From the NCBI RefSeq assembly GCF_013204795.1, contig NZ_JABMKW010000018.1:124001-188000 (forward strand): 64,000 nt of DNA, given 5' to 3'. Below, piece by piece: positions 1 to 8,074 of the stretch. Positions within the stretch are counted from its first letter, which is position 1, and every line of letters starts with the position of its first letter. The notes beneath the pieces were generated by a model. It did not search any database, was not told the DNA's origin, and was given only the letters and a program-made list of their open reading frames with translations. The DNA is from Pedobacter panaciterrae. GTDB lineage: Bacteria > Bacteroidota > Bacteroidia > Sphingobacteriales > Sphingobacteriaceae. A program made the position numbers and the translations under genes.

Positions 1-715
1 TCTTATTCCCTGCTAATTTCATCATCCTTGCCAGATAGGCATTTTCTTCATAACGCCCCAGCATTTCCATTTCTCTGTCGCCGGTAAGCAATAGCATCGG
101 CGGCGCAGTTGGGCGAACGTGATATAACGGGGCATATTCGTCAATTATGGGCTGAACATCTTTTATTTTCCGCTCCTGTCTTACCGTAAAGTGGGTAATG
201 GCCTGTCCGCTAAAAGGAATCAATCCTGCTATGGAATCGGCATCTATGTTGTACGCGGCAAGGTATTTTTTATCTAAGGTCAGCATCATGCCAAGGTAAG
301 CTCCGGCCGAATGGCCCGAAACAAAAATCAGCTTATTATTTCCTCCATATTTCGCAATGTTATTAAAGGTCCATGCTACAGATGCCGTTGCATCTTCAAT
401 AATATCTTTTACAAGTGCTTTAGGCGACAGCCTGTAACCTACTGCAATTACAATAAAGCCCTTTTCCAGCAATTCTCTTGGCATTTCCTTGTTGCCTCCG
501 GTCAGGCCGCCACCATGAAACCAGACTATCGTTGAGCTATTCGTTTTATTTTTAGGGTAATACACATCCAGCTTACACCTTTCCTCACGATAGGCATCCC
601 CTTTGGTTGATGCCGGGTAATAGCCGATGTCTTTCTTGGTTTCATACGTCGTCTCCTGGGCAAAACCCTGGGCATACAACAAAACACCGAACAGAAATAA
701 AATTATTTTTCTCAT
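1..715 (-). CDS. secreted alpha/beta hydrolase (esterase-like), 3' end cut by window edge
   Basis: This reading frame is open from the ATG at 713-715 to the window edge and gives 238 residues; the C-terminus is missing. It starts with a Sec signal peptide (hydrophobic stretch ending in AQGFAQ, about residue 20). An HGGG oxyanion-hole motif near residue 70 and the nucleophile elbow GHSAG near residue 137 mark an alpha/beta hydrolase of the carboxylesterase/acetyl-esterase type. The catalytic His should lie just beyond the edge. It probably removes acyl groups from a glycan or small ester in the periplasm. The neighbouring mannosidase genes, transcribed in the opposite direction, make a role in glycan use plausible, but the substrate cannot be read from the sequence. 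Confidence 0.85.
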   Translation of the reverse strand, partial: MRKIILFLFGVLLYAQGFAQETTYETKKDIGYYPASTKGDAYREERCKLDVYYPKNKTNSSTIVWFHGGGLTGGNKEMPRELLEKGFIVIAVGYRLSPKALVKDIIEDATASVAWTFNNIAKYGGNNKLIFVSGHSAGAYLGMMLTLDKKYLAAYNIDADSIAGLIPFSGQAITHFTVRQERKIKDVQPIIDEYAPLYHVRPTAPPMLLLTGDREMEMLGRYEENAYLARMMKLAGNK

Positions 716-818
716 AATAAGTGTGAGTTAATAATTTTTAATCATAATCCATAAAAACTTTTGTATCAAATTTGATCGATTTGCTAAAACGCTTTATTTT
801 GTCTTAATTTAGGTTTGC

Positions 819-890
819 CGTCATCTCGACTCCAGGAGAGATCTCTTGGTTATGCTGATGCAAGAGATCTCTCCTGGAGTCGAGATGACG
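819..890. repeat. perfect 30-bp inverted repeat (REP-like intergenic element)
   Basis: Bases 819-848 are the exact reverse complement of bases 861-890, separated by a 12-base loop, so a 30-bp stem can form. The arms carry the word TCGAGATGAC, which recurs once more at 912-921 close to the next gene. It lies between two divergent genes, so it is not placed as a simple terminator. Its form resembles the dispersed intergenic palindromes of many Bacteroidota genomes; that family link is recalled and could not be checked against other copies here. Confidence 0.8.
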
Positions 891-952
891 CAATGTCCAG
901 ATGAAGGAATGTCGAGATGACGGCAGCTTTATAAACAAGTACTACTAACCAA

Positions 953-3274
953 ATGAAACACTTCAAACTCTTTCTCCTCCTTATTCTTACAGTTACCCTT
1001 TCGGCATATAAAAACCCCGACAAAAAACTGCCGGCCGACTATGTTAACCCCTTTATTGGTGCAAGCACCAGTGCCGATGCTGCTGGCACCTATCATGGCT
1101 TGGGTAAAACCTTCCCGGGAGCCACCACTCCATACGGAATGGTTCAGGTAAGCCCCAATACCATTACCGGTGGCGATAACGGTTCCGGCTACAGTAACGA
1201 GCATACTTCTATTGAGGGCTTTGCATTTACCCAAATGAGTGGCATAGGCTGGTACGGAGATCTGGGAAATTTCCTGGTAATGCCAACCATCGGAAAGCTT
1301 CAAACCAGTGCAGGTAAACCGGGCGACACCAAATCCGGTTACCGTTCAAATTATGACAAGCAATCTGAACAGGCTTCTGCAGGCTATTACTCGGTAATGC
1401 TCACAGAAAACCACATCAAAGCAGAAGCAACCGCAGCCAAACGAAGTGGAATGCTGCGCTTTACTTTTCCTCAAAACAAACAATCGCGCATACAAATTGA
1501 CCTGGCCCGAAGAGTTGGGGGAACCTCCACAATTCAATACATCAAAGTTGTAAACAAAAATACCATTCAGGGATGGATGAAATGTACTCCTGACGGCGGC
1601 GGATGGGGAAATGGTGATGGAAAGGCCGACTATACCGTTTATTTTTACGCAGAATTCAGCAAGCCTTTAACACAATATGGCATATGGTCGGCCGATATTC
1701 CAGGCGACTGGAAAAGAAAGCTAGAAGAAGTTACCAGCGATAAATACCAGCAAAAGGTAGCAGAGGCTGCTGTTTTAAACAACATAAATGAAAAAGAAGG
1801 AAAGCACCTAGGTTTTTTCACTGAATTTGAGACCAGCGAAAACGAGCAGGTCACCATGAAAAGCGGTATCTCCTTCGTAAGCATAGATGGTGCAAAGCTG
1901 AATCTCAATACCGACATCCAGGGTTGGGATTTCGACAAAGTAAAAGCCAATGCCAGGAAACTATGGAACGAATCGCTGTCAAAAATAAAAGTCGAAGGCG
2001 GCACTGAAGAAGAAAAGACAGTGTTCTACACTGCCCTGTATCACACGCAGATCGATCCCCGCACATTTCAGGATGCAGATGGGCAATATTACGGTGGCGA
2101 TCATAAGGCACATAAAGCAGATGGCTTTACCAAAAGAACCATCTTCAGCGGATGGGATGTATTCAGAAGCCAAATGCCCTTACAAACTGTCATTAACCCC
2201 ACCGTGGTAACCGATATGATAAATTCATTGGTTACCCTTGCCGATGAGAAACAGGAAAACTACCTGGAGCGCTGGGAATTTCTCAATGCTTACAGTGGCT
2301 GTATGATTGGCAATCCTGCTGTATCCGTAATTGCTGATGCTTACGCCAAAGGCTTAAGAAATTTCAATGTTACAAAAGCATATGAGCTTTCCGTAAACAG
2401 TGTAGAGAAATATGGGAACGGAGAACTGGGATACGCATATGAACCTTTCGGCATCTCAAACACCCTCGAATATGCCTATTTTGAATGGTGTGTTTCTAAA
2501 ATGGCCGAAGCTTTAAAAAAGCCCGGCGATCAGCAAAAGTATTTTAAACGGTCGCAATCGTACAAAAACATATTTGATGCCGAAAAAGGATGGTTCAGAC
2601 CCAAAGATAAAGATGGTAAATGGCAACCCTGGCCAGAAGAAGGCCGGTTAAAACAATGGTACGGATCTGTAGAAGCCAACCCATATCAGCAAGGCTGGTT
2701 TGTACCTCAGGATATAGAAGGAATGACCGCTTTAATGGGTGGTAAAGAAAAAGTATTGGCAGATCTCACCAATTTCTTTGAGAAAGTCCCTCAAAACATG
2801 ATGTGGAACGATTATTACAACCACGCCAATGAACCGGTACATCATGTACCCTTTCTGTTTAACAGAGTTGGCGCTCCATGGCTTACACAAAAATGGACCA
2901 GGGCAATCTGTAGTCGTGCCTATCACAACGCCGTCGAAGGATTAGTTGGAAATGAAGACGTAGGACAGATGTCGGCCTGGTACGTATTGGCTGCCAGTGG
3001 CTTCCACCCCATTACCCCGGGAAGCACCAGATATGAGCTTACCAGCCCGGTTTTCAGCAAAATGGAGATCAGGCTCGATCCAAACTTTTATAAAGGCGGA
3101 AGCTTCACTATTGAGGCTAAGAACAACAGTGCACAAAACATCTACATCCAAAGCGCTAAGCTTAACGGCAAGCCGTATAACAAGGCCTATTTAGACCATC
3201 AGGATATCATCCGCGGAGGTAAACTGGAATTGATCATGGGCGCACAACCAAACAAACAATTCGGAACAAAATAA
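953..3274 (+). CDS. GH92 alpha-mannosidase, exported
   Basis: This is a 773-residue glycoside hydrolase of family 92, an exo-acting, calcium-dependent alpha-mannosidase (commonly alpha-1,2). The N-terminal part (about 30-290) is the beta-sandwich domain and the rest is the (alpha/alpha)6 barrel. Conserved signatures are VEANPYQQGWFVPQD around Glu574 (likely acid residue), HANEP around 624-628, and GNEDVGQMSAW from 666, whose Asp669 fits the catalytic base region. The leader has the form of a lipoprotein signal, but the expected lipobox Cys is Tyr19 (LSAY). The protein may therefore be free periplasmic rather than lipid-anchored. It lies 1 bp from the GH130 gene, so the two are co-transcribed and probably act on the same mannose-containing glycan. 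Confidence 0.93.
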   Translation: MKHFKLFLLLILTVTLSAYKNPDKKLPADYVNPFIGASTSADAAGTYHGLGKTFPGATTPYGMVQVSPNTITGGDNGSGYSNEHTSIEGFAFTQMSGIGWYGDLGNFLVMPTIGKLQTSAGKPGDTKSGYRSNYDKQSEQASAGYYSVMLTENHIKAEATAAKRSGMLRFTFPQNKQSRIQIDLARRVGGTSTIQYIKVVNKNTIQGWMKCTPDGGGWGNGDGKADYTVYFYAEFSKPLTQYGIWSADIPGDWKRKLEEVTSDKYQQKVAEAAVLNNINEKEGKHLGFFTEFETSENEQVTMKSGISFVSIDGAKLNLNTDIQGWDFDKVKANARKLWNESLSKIKVEGGTEEEKTVFYTALYHTQIDPRTFQDADGQYYGGDHKAHKADGFTKRTIFSGWDVFRSQMPLQTVINPTVVTDMINSLVTLADEKQENYLERWEFLNAYSGCMIGNPAVSVIADAYAKGLRNFNVTKAYELSVNSVEKYGNGELGYAYEPFGISNTLEYAYFEWCVSKMAEALKKPGDQQKYFKRSQSYKNIFDAEKGWFRPKDKDGKWQPWPEEGRLKQWYGSVEANPYQQGWFVPQDIEGMTALMGGKEKVLADLTNFFEKVPQNMMWNDYYNHANEPVHHVPFLFNRVGAPWLTQKWTRAICSRAYHNAVEGLVGNEDVGQMSAWYVLAASGFHPITPGSTRYELTSPVFSKMEIRLDPNFYKGGSFTIEAKNNSAQNIYIQSAKLNGKPYNKAYLDHQDIIRGGKLELIMGAQPNKQFGTK

Positions 3275-3275
3275 T

Positions 3276-4409
3276 ATGAAGAAGTTTTTCCCATACGCCT
3301 TAATCGGCTTCCTTTTCCTGCTCCCTGCAGAAAAAACCAAGGCTCAAACTGCTGCCGAAAAATTGCCCGACTGGGCTTTAGGTCCTTTCCTAAGACCTGC
3401 CGGTGTAAATCCAATCATTTCACCCAACACCAGCACAACCTTTCTTGATCCACTTTCAGGTAAATATGTCGACTGGGAATCTAACGACACTTTTAACCCT
3501 GCAGCCACTGTAAAAGGAAAAGAAATTGTGGTGCTTTACAGGGCAGAAGACAAATCAGGTGTTGGAATCGGCCACAGAACATCCAGACTTGGATACGCAT
3601 ATAGCACAGATGGATTAACCTTTAAAAGGAAAGCTGAACCTGTGTTTTATCCCGGCAACGATAGCCAAAAAGAGCTTGAAAATCCGGGTGGATGCGAAGA
3701 TCCCAGAATAGCCGTAACCAGCGATGGCACTTATGTCATGTTTTACACACAGTGGAACAAAAAAGTTGCCCGCCTTGGTGTTGCCACTTCTAAAGACCTC
3801 ATTAAATGGACCAAACACGGGCCTGCATTTGCAAAGGCCTACAATGGTAAATTTTATAACATGTTCACCAAATCTGCCTCCATCGTTACCCAACTGGTAA
3901 ATGGAAAACAGGTCATCGCAAAAGTGAATGGAAAATACCTGATGTACTGGGGCGAAAAGTTTCTGAACGCCGCAACCTCCGATGATCTTGTAAACTGGGC
4001 ACCTGCACTGGATGCAGAAGGAAAGATCAAGGAACTGATCAAACCAAGAAAAAACTATTTCGACAGTGACCTCACAGAAGCAGGTCCTCCGGCCTTGTTA
4101 ACCGACAAAGGAATACTGGTATTGTACAATGGAAAAAACGCATCTGGCGACAATGCCGATAAAAACTATACCGCCAATACCTATGCAGCCGGGCAAGTTC
4201 TTTTTGATGCTAAAAATCCCGAAAAAGTAATTGACCGGTTAGACAAACCTTTCTTTGTGCCTACAGAGTCTTTTGAAAAAAGCGGACAATATCCGGCAGG
4301 AACTGTATTTGTAGAAGGGCTTATTTTCCATCAGCAAAAATGGTTTCTATACTATGGATGTGCTGATTCGAGAGTCGCAGTTGCCGTATATCAACCATCA
4401 AAGAAATAA
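3276..4409 (+). CDS. GH130 mannoside hydrolase/phosphorylase, secreted
   Basis: The 377-residue protein is a five-bladed beta-propeller of family GH130. Family marks are NPAA near 68-71, YRAED, GGCEDPR at 138-144 (Asp142 is the likely catalytic acid) and YYGCADSRV near the end. Family members are either phosphorylases of beta-mannosides or, for several exported Bacteroidota members, beta-1,2-mannosidases. A clear signal peptide ending near KTKAQ places it in the periplasm, where hydrolysis is more likely than phosphorolysis. That choice is an inference; it depends on phosphate-binding residues that need an alignment. Its stop is 3 bp from the stop of the convergent kinase gene. Confidence 0.9.
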   Translation: MKKFFPYALIGFLFLLPAEKTKAQTAAEKLPDWALGPFLRPAGVNPIISPNTSTTFLDPLSGKYVDWESNDTFNPAATVKGKEIVVLYRAEDKSGVGIGHRTSRLGYAYSTDGLTFKRKAEPVFYPGNDSQKELENPGGCEDPRIAVTSDGTYVMFYTQWNKKVARLGVATSKDLIKWTKHGPAFAKAYNGKFYNMFTKSASIVTQLVNGKQVIAKVNGKYLMYWGEKFLNAATSDDLVNWAPALDAEGKIKELIKPRKNYFDSDLTEAGPPALLTDKGILVLYNGKNASGDNADKNYTANTYAAGQVLFDAKNPEKVIDRLDKPFFVPTESFEKSGQYPAGTVFVEGLIFHQQKWFLYYGCADSRVAVAVYQPSKK

Positions 4410-4412
4410 GTG

Positions 4413-5423
4413 TTATTTACGAAATCCGTAAAGCTGTTTTAAAAGCAGGCATTCTTCCGATGAGGTAATGCCATCAGAAGAAGTAGCGGCAAAAAGACTT
4501 GATGCCGCTGCACAAACACCCAATTCTAAACAGGTGTTCATCTCCTTGTTATGGTGAACACCTATTAAAACACCTGCAGCAAAAGCATCTCCGGCACCTA
4601 CAGCACCTTCAATCTTATCCTCAGGCAAATCAATACTTGCCTGAAACAAAGTACGGCCTTCATGATCCACCGCAATAACACCCGAGGGGAAATGCAGGAT
4701 AACCCATTTGTTCACTCCCATCCGAATCAATTCGGCAGCGGCCTTGTAACAATAATTAAGCAAGATTTCCCCCTTGTCATCAACCGTCTGTATACCCGAT
4801 ATCATGCCGGCTTCAAATTCATTAACAAAGAGGTAGTCAATGTATTTTAGGGAAGAAGGGATCAACTCTTTAAACCGGTCCGATTTCTCACTAACGATAT
4901 CAGCCGAAGTGATCAATCCATTTTCCTTTGCACTTTTTAAAACCTTTGCAGCCCGGGTTTCCCCGTCCGTTTCAACTAAGTCCAGCTTATCCAATAACAG
5001 CAGATAACCCAAATGAAAGACCTTTGCCGTAGATGAGCTAAAGTCAAAATGCGCCATATCAAGCATGGCATTGGCACCACGCTGATGAAAGAAGGTTCTT
5101 TTCCCGGTACCTTTTACGGTCATCACATCTGTATACGAGGTAGCGGTATTTGGCGCTTTTTGAATTCTGGAAGCATCAATTCCAAGGTCTTTGCACTCTT
5201 TAATAATATAGTCTCCCCTGTCGTCATCCCCGACCAAACCAAGGCCATATAAAGGAAAACCGGCCTTTAGTTTAGCCATTCCTTTCAAAATATTATAAGC
5301 AGATCCGCCATTACTACTGTACTCTGTAAGAATATTAACCAGCTTTTCTTCTTCAGGAAAAGCATCTATCACCTTCACCTGATCTATGATCCAGTTACCG
5401 CCAACTAATATTCCATTTTTCAT
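4413..5423 (-). CDS. PfkB-family sugar kinase
   Basis: This is a 336-residue ribokinase/PfkB fold kinase. The N-terminal GGSAYNILKGMAKL segment matches the family's sugar-binding signature and GAVGAGDAF at 273-281 is the second signature, with Asp279 as catalytic base. The enzyme should phosphorylate a ketose or ketose phosphate with ATP in the cytoplasm. It is the last gene of a tight operon (4-bp gap after the isomerase-like gene). With a mannose/lyxose isomerase-like cupin just upstream, a fructokinase-like step is the simplest guess. The substrate may also be a rarer sugar, because the operon also has its own aldolase and dehydrogenase. Confidence 0.9.
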   Translation of the reverse strand: MKNGILVGGNWIIDQVKVIDAFPEEEKLVNILTEYSSNGGSAYNILKGMAKLKAGFPLYGLGLVGDDDRGDYIIKECKDLGIDASRIQKAPNTATSYTDVMTVKGTGKRTFFHQRGANAMLDMAHFDFSSSTAKVFHLGYLLLLDKLDLVETDGETRAAKVLKSAKENGLITSADIVSEKSDRFKELIPSSLKYIDYLFVNEFEAGMISGIQTVDDKGEILLNYCYKAAAELIRMGVNKWVILHFPSGVIAVDHEGRTLFQASIDLPEDKIEGAVGAGDAFAAGVLIGVHHNKEMNTCLELGVCAAASSLFAATSSDGITSSEECLLLKQLYGFRK

Positions 5424-5427
5424 GAGG

Positions 5428-6000
5428 TTAGTATTCGCTTACCAATTTAATAATTAAGGCTTCATCCTCCTCAATGTCGGTAAATCTGCCGATATTTTCA
5501 TCCGAAAAGAAATTATCATTTACATCATCATTGGCTGTCGACACCTCTCCGATAATACATTCATCAGATTCGGGATAGAACGCATGCCAAATACCAGGTT
5601 CAATGGTAATCCGCTGACCGGGCGGTATTGGTATGATGTCTCCGGAGGTAATGCTGCGGTAACTGCCATTCATTTTCACACTAAAAGTATCTGTATTTTC
5701 TTCTATAGCCGGGTCTGCGCTCCATAACTGAACAACCAGAAGCCCTGATCTGCAAATGATATCCTCTTTCTTTTTTTTATGTGTATGACATGGGGTTAGC
5801 TGCCCTCTTACCGCATACATTATTTTTTCACAGTACTCTTTCTCTTCGGCTAGGTTTACCAATACCAGTCCGGTAGTTAAAAAAGAATCCAAACCAAAAT
5901 CAGTAATGTCCCATTTGGGGTTCGGTGGCAAGAACCAGCCATTTCGCGTAAAGCATTCACCCGCATCAATTATTGCTTTATTTATTGCTGATCTTTTCAT
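5428..6000 (-). CDS. D-lyxose/D-mannose isomerase-like cupin
   Basis: This 190-residue single-domain cupin matches the D-lyxose ketol-isomerase family, whose members also interconvert mannose and fructose. The metal ligands are visible: His72 and His74 in PCHTH, Glu79 and His139 in PGIWHAF. The start overlaps the stop of the dehydrogenase by 4 bp, and the kinase follows 4 bp after its own stop. The predicted step is aldose to 2-ketose feeding the PfkB kinase. If the substrate is mannose, this links to the GH92/GH130 pair; another aldose such as lyxose or a modified hexose is possible. Confidence 0.8.
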   Translation of the reverse strand: MKRSAINKAIIDAGECFTRNGWFLPPNPKWDITDFGLDSFLTTGLVLVNLAEEKEYCEKIMYAVRGQLTPCHTHKKKKEDIICRSGLLVVQLWSADPAIEENTDTFSVKMNGSYRSITSGDIIPIPPGQRITIEPGIWHAFYPESDECIIGEVSTANDDVNDNFFSDENIGRFTDIEEDEALIIKLVSEY

Positions 6001-7148
6001 ACCGTTTCAGTTTTAAAGTACGTTATTTTTTCTAGTGTCTGGTTGTTAAACGATCTCAATGCCGCATCAAATATATAGTGACTATTTAATGCTTCTTCCG
6101 GGGTAACACAACCAAACCGACCATTTAATAGCCCTGCCCTTTCCGCAATATATGCGGCCAGCATTTGCATAAAACAATCCGGAAATCCGGGCTCAAAAAT
6201 AGCACCGGTAATCGTTGTAAATGGCATTCCCTTAAATCCAAGATCAGTCCGTTGCCACCACTGTTCATTACTACGTTTAAAGGTCCATAATGTTTTGATG
6301 TCCTTGGTGCTGTATTTCACGCCGCCTTCGGTTCCCAATATTTCAATATACCAGGTATTGGTCTCTCCGGGTGCCATGCGCTTCATCTCCAGCGTCATCG
6401 GAACGAAGCTATCGGCTATTTTTACTTCAGTGTTTAGCGTTGCATTGTTCCAGGTATCACATTCAGCCATTCCACCTTTTCCATCCGGCCGTTGAGTAAT
6501 GATCTTTTGAAGCTGCGCATATATCCGTTCAGGCTTCCATCCCAGTCTCAATGGAATATGCAGCACGTGCATCCCCAGATCACCCATAACGCCTATTTCA
6601 CCACAAAACGCAACCTGTCTTTTCCAGTTAATGGGCTTCGCCGGATCCAGGTCGCTTGAGTGCAGAAAGCCGGCTTTAATTTCTATAATTTGTCCTAACC
6701 CGCCCGACTCCACTTCTTTAAAAACCCGTTGAGGCCCTGGCAAAAAGGGCATCTCTGAACTGCAGCGCACAAAACGCCCCAGCCTGTCGGACTGGTTTTT
6801 TATCGCTAAAGCAGCTTCCAGATCTATCCCAAATGGTTTTTCGGCCAGTAAATCTTTTCCTGCCGTCAGCACCTCCAGGTAATACTGTTTATGCAAATGA
6901 TGAGGCAGGGCAACATACACCACATCAATTTCCTCATCGGCCAATAATTCTTTATAGTCGGTGGTCAGCAACTTAACCGTAGGGACATTTCTATACCATG
7001 ATAATACCTCCTGGTTAACATCACAAACTGCAGTTAGCTCAACCTGCACCGGCAAATCACTTATCGCAAACCAGCGTGCAAAGGAACTTGCCGCCTCCTT
7101 GCCCATCAATCCGCCTCCAATAATCCCTATATTAACTTTCTTCATCAC
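5997..7148 (-). CDS. Gfo/Idh/MocA-family NAD(P)-dependent dehydrogenase
   Basis: The 383-residue protein has an N-terminal Rossmann domain with GIIGGGLMG at 8-16 and the family motif EKP at 103-105, followed by the alpha/beta C-terminal domain. GDLGMHVLH supplies Asp190 and His194, the usual catalytic pair. Such enzymes oxidise or reduce sugars, inositols or aldoses with NAD(P). It lies 2 bp after the aldolase gene and overlaps the isomerase start by 4 bp, so it belongs to the same catabolic operon. The ATGATG start allows either Met. The substrate is not known. Confidence 0.88.
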   Translation of the reverse strand: MMKKVNIGIIGGGLMGKEAASSFARWFAISDLPVQVELTAVCDVNQEVLSWYRNVPTVKLLTTDYKELLADEEIDVVYVALPHHLHKQYYLEVLTAGKDLLAEKPFGIDLEAALAIKNQSDRLGRFVRCSSEMPFLPGPQRVFKEVESGGLGQIIEIKAGFLHSSDLDPAKPINWKRQVAFCGEIGVMGDLGMHVLHIPLRLGWKPERIYAQLQKIITQRPDGKGGMAECDTWNNATLNTEVKIADSFVPMTLEMKRMAPGETNTWYIEILGTEGGVKYSTKDIKTLWTFKRSNEQWWQRTDLGFKGMPFTTITGAIFEPGFPDCFMQMLAAYIAERAGLLNGRFGCVTPEEALNSHYIFDAALRSFNNQTLEKITYFKTETV

Positions 7149-7150
7149 AT

Positions 7151-7990
7151 CTATTGCATTATACCTATTAAAGCAGCCGCATCCACAGCGCTTGCATCAT
7201 GATGCACTATGGCCATTAACGCTTTGGTCATCCCTGGGGGATCATGGTGTTGTATTACATTTCTGCCATACACAATCCCTCTGGCGCCCTGCTTCATCAA
7301 ACCATATGTTCTTTCCAGAATTTCCCGGTCACTTGCTTTACCTCCTCCTCTTACCAGTACGGGTATATTTCCGGCGATCTCTATAATGCGATGGTAATCG
7401 TTAACATTATCGGTCGGATCAGCTTTAATAATATCCGCTCCCAGTTCAACACCCTGCCTCACTAAAGGTATAATTTTCTGCGGGTCACCATCCACCATAT
7501 ATCCGCCGGCCTCGGTATTGGGTCTGAACACCAAAGGTTCAACCATTAAAGGCATCGCATATCGCTCGCATAAAGGTTTAATTTTAAGGATATTCTGGAT
7601 GCACTGATCTGTCACTTCAGGTTCTCCGGGTATACTGAACAGGTTTACCACCACACATGCAGCATCCAGCCGAAGGGCTTGTTCCACAGGGTCAGCGATC
7701 ATTCTGCTAAACAATTTTCTCGGCAATTCTTTTCCGTAAACATTGGCCACATCTGTCCGTAAAACCAAAGCTGGTTTCTCCCTGCCGGGGATAGCTTGTA
7801 AATGTTGTGCCTGCCCTAGGGTAAGCTGTATGGCATCAGGTCCCGCATCAACTAGTATAGAAACAGCTTTCTGGATATTTTCAATGCCACTGAGAAAGGA
7901 GTGTTCATTAAAAAACCCATGGTCAATCGCTACATCAAAACAATTTCCTGAATTGCGGTTAAACAATCTGTTTAGTTTGTATGTCTTCAT
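7151..7990 (-). CDS. class I aldolase of the DhnA/LsrF type
   Basis: This 279-residue TIM-barrel protein carries the DhnA-type class I aldolase signatures. AIDHG is at 21-25, the Schiff-base lysine is probably Lys189 in DIIKADPTD, and the phosphate-binding loops are VRGGGK at 213-218 and GARGIVYGRNV from 235. The family cleaves phosphorylated ketoses or transfers acyl/aldol units (FbaB, LsrF, the sulfo-sugar aldolase YihT is a related case). It is the first gene of the four-gene operon, so the pathway likely runs isomerase, kinase, aldolase, with the dehydrogenase acting before or after. The exact substrate cannot be called. Confidence 0.85.
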   Translation of the reverse strand: MKTYKLNRLFNRNSGNCFDVAIDHGFFNEHSFLSGIENIQKAVSILVDAGPDAIQLTLGQAQHLQAIPGREKPALVLRTDVANVYGKELPRKLFSRMIADPVEQALRLDAACVVVNLFSIPGEPEVTDQCIQNILKIKPLCERYAMPLMVEPLVFRPNTEAGGYMVDGDPQKIIPLVRQGVELGADIIKADPTDNVNDYHRIIEIAGNIPVLVRGGGKASDREILERTYGLMKQGARGIVYGRNVIQHHDPPGMTKALMAIVHHDASAVDAAALIGIMQ

Positions 7991-8060
7991 AATTTCATAC
8001 TTTTATATTTGGTCTGCCCCTCTGTATTAACGATGGGCTAACCAAACATATAAAAAACAA

Positions 8061-8074
8061 CTTGTATATACAAG
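8061..8074. promoter_or_regulatory. probable GntR operator palindrome
   Basis: CTTGTATATACAAG is a perfect 14-bp palindrome that ends one base before the ATG of the GntR gene. Its core GTATATAC fits the GT-n-TA-n-AC pattern known for operators of the HutC/UTRA branch of GntR regulators. It lies in the 84-bp divergent region shared with the aldolase operon, so binding could repress both directions. A second, imperfect inverted repeat (TTTGGT at 8008-8013 against ACCAAA at 8041-8046) lies next to it. Confidence 0.65.

Noticed and set aside
765..776. Palindrome ATCAAATTTGAT upstream of the partial hydrolase
   Set aside because: Short and built from AT-rich words, which arise by chance here; no regulator is next to it.
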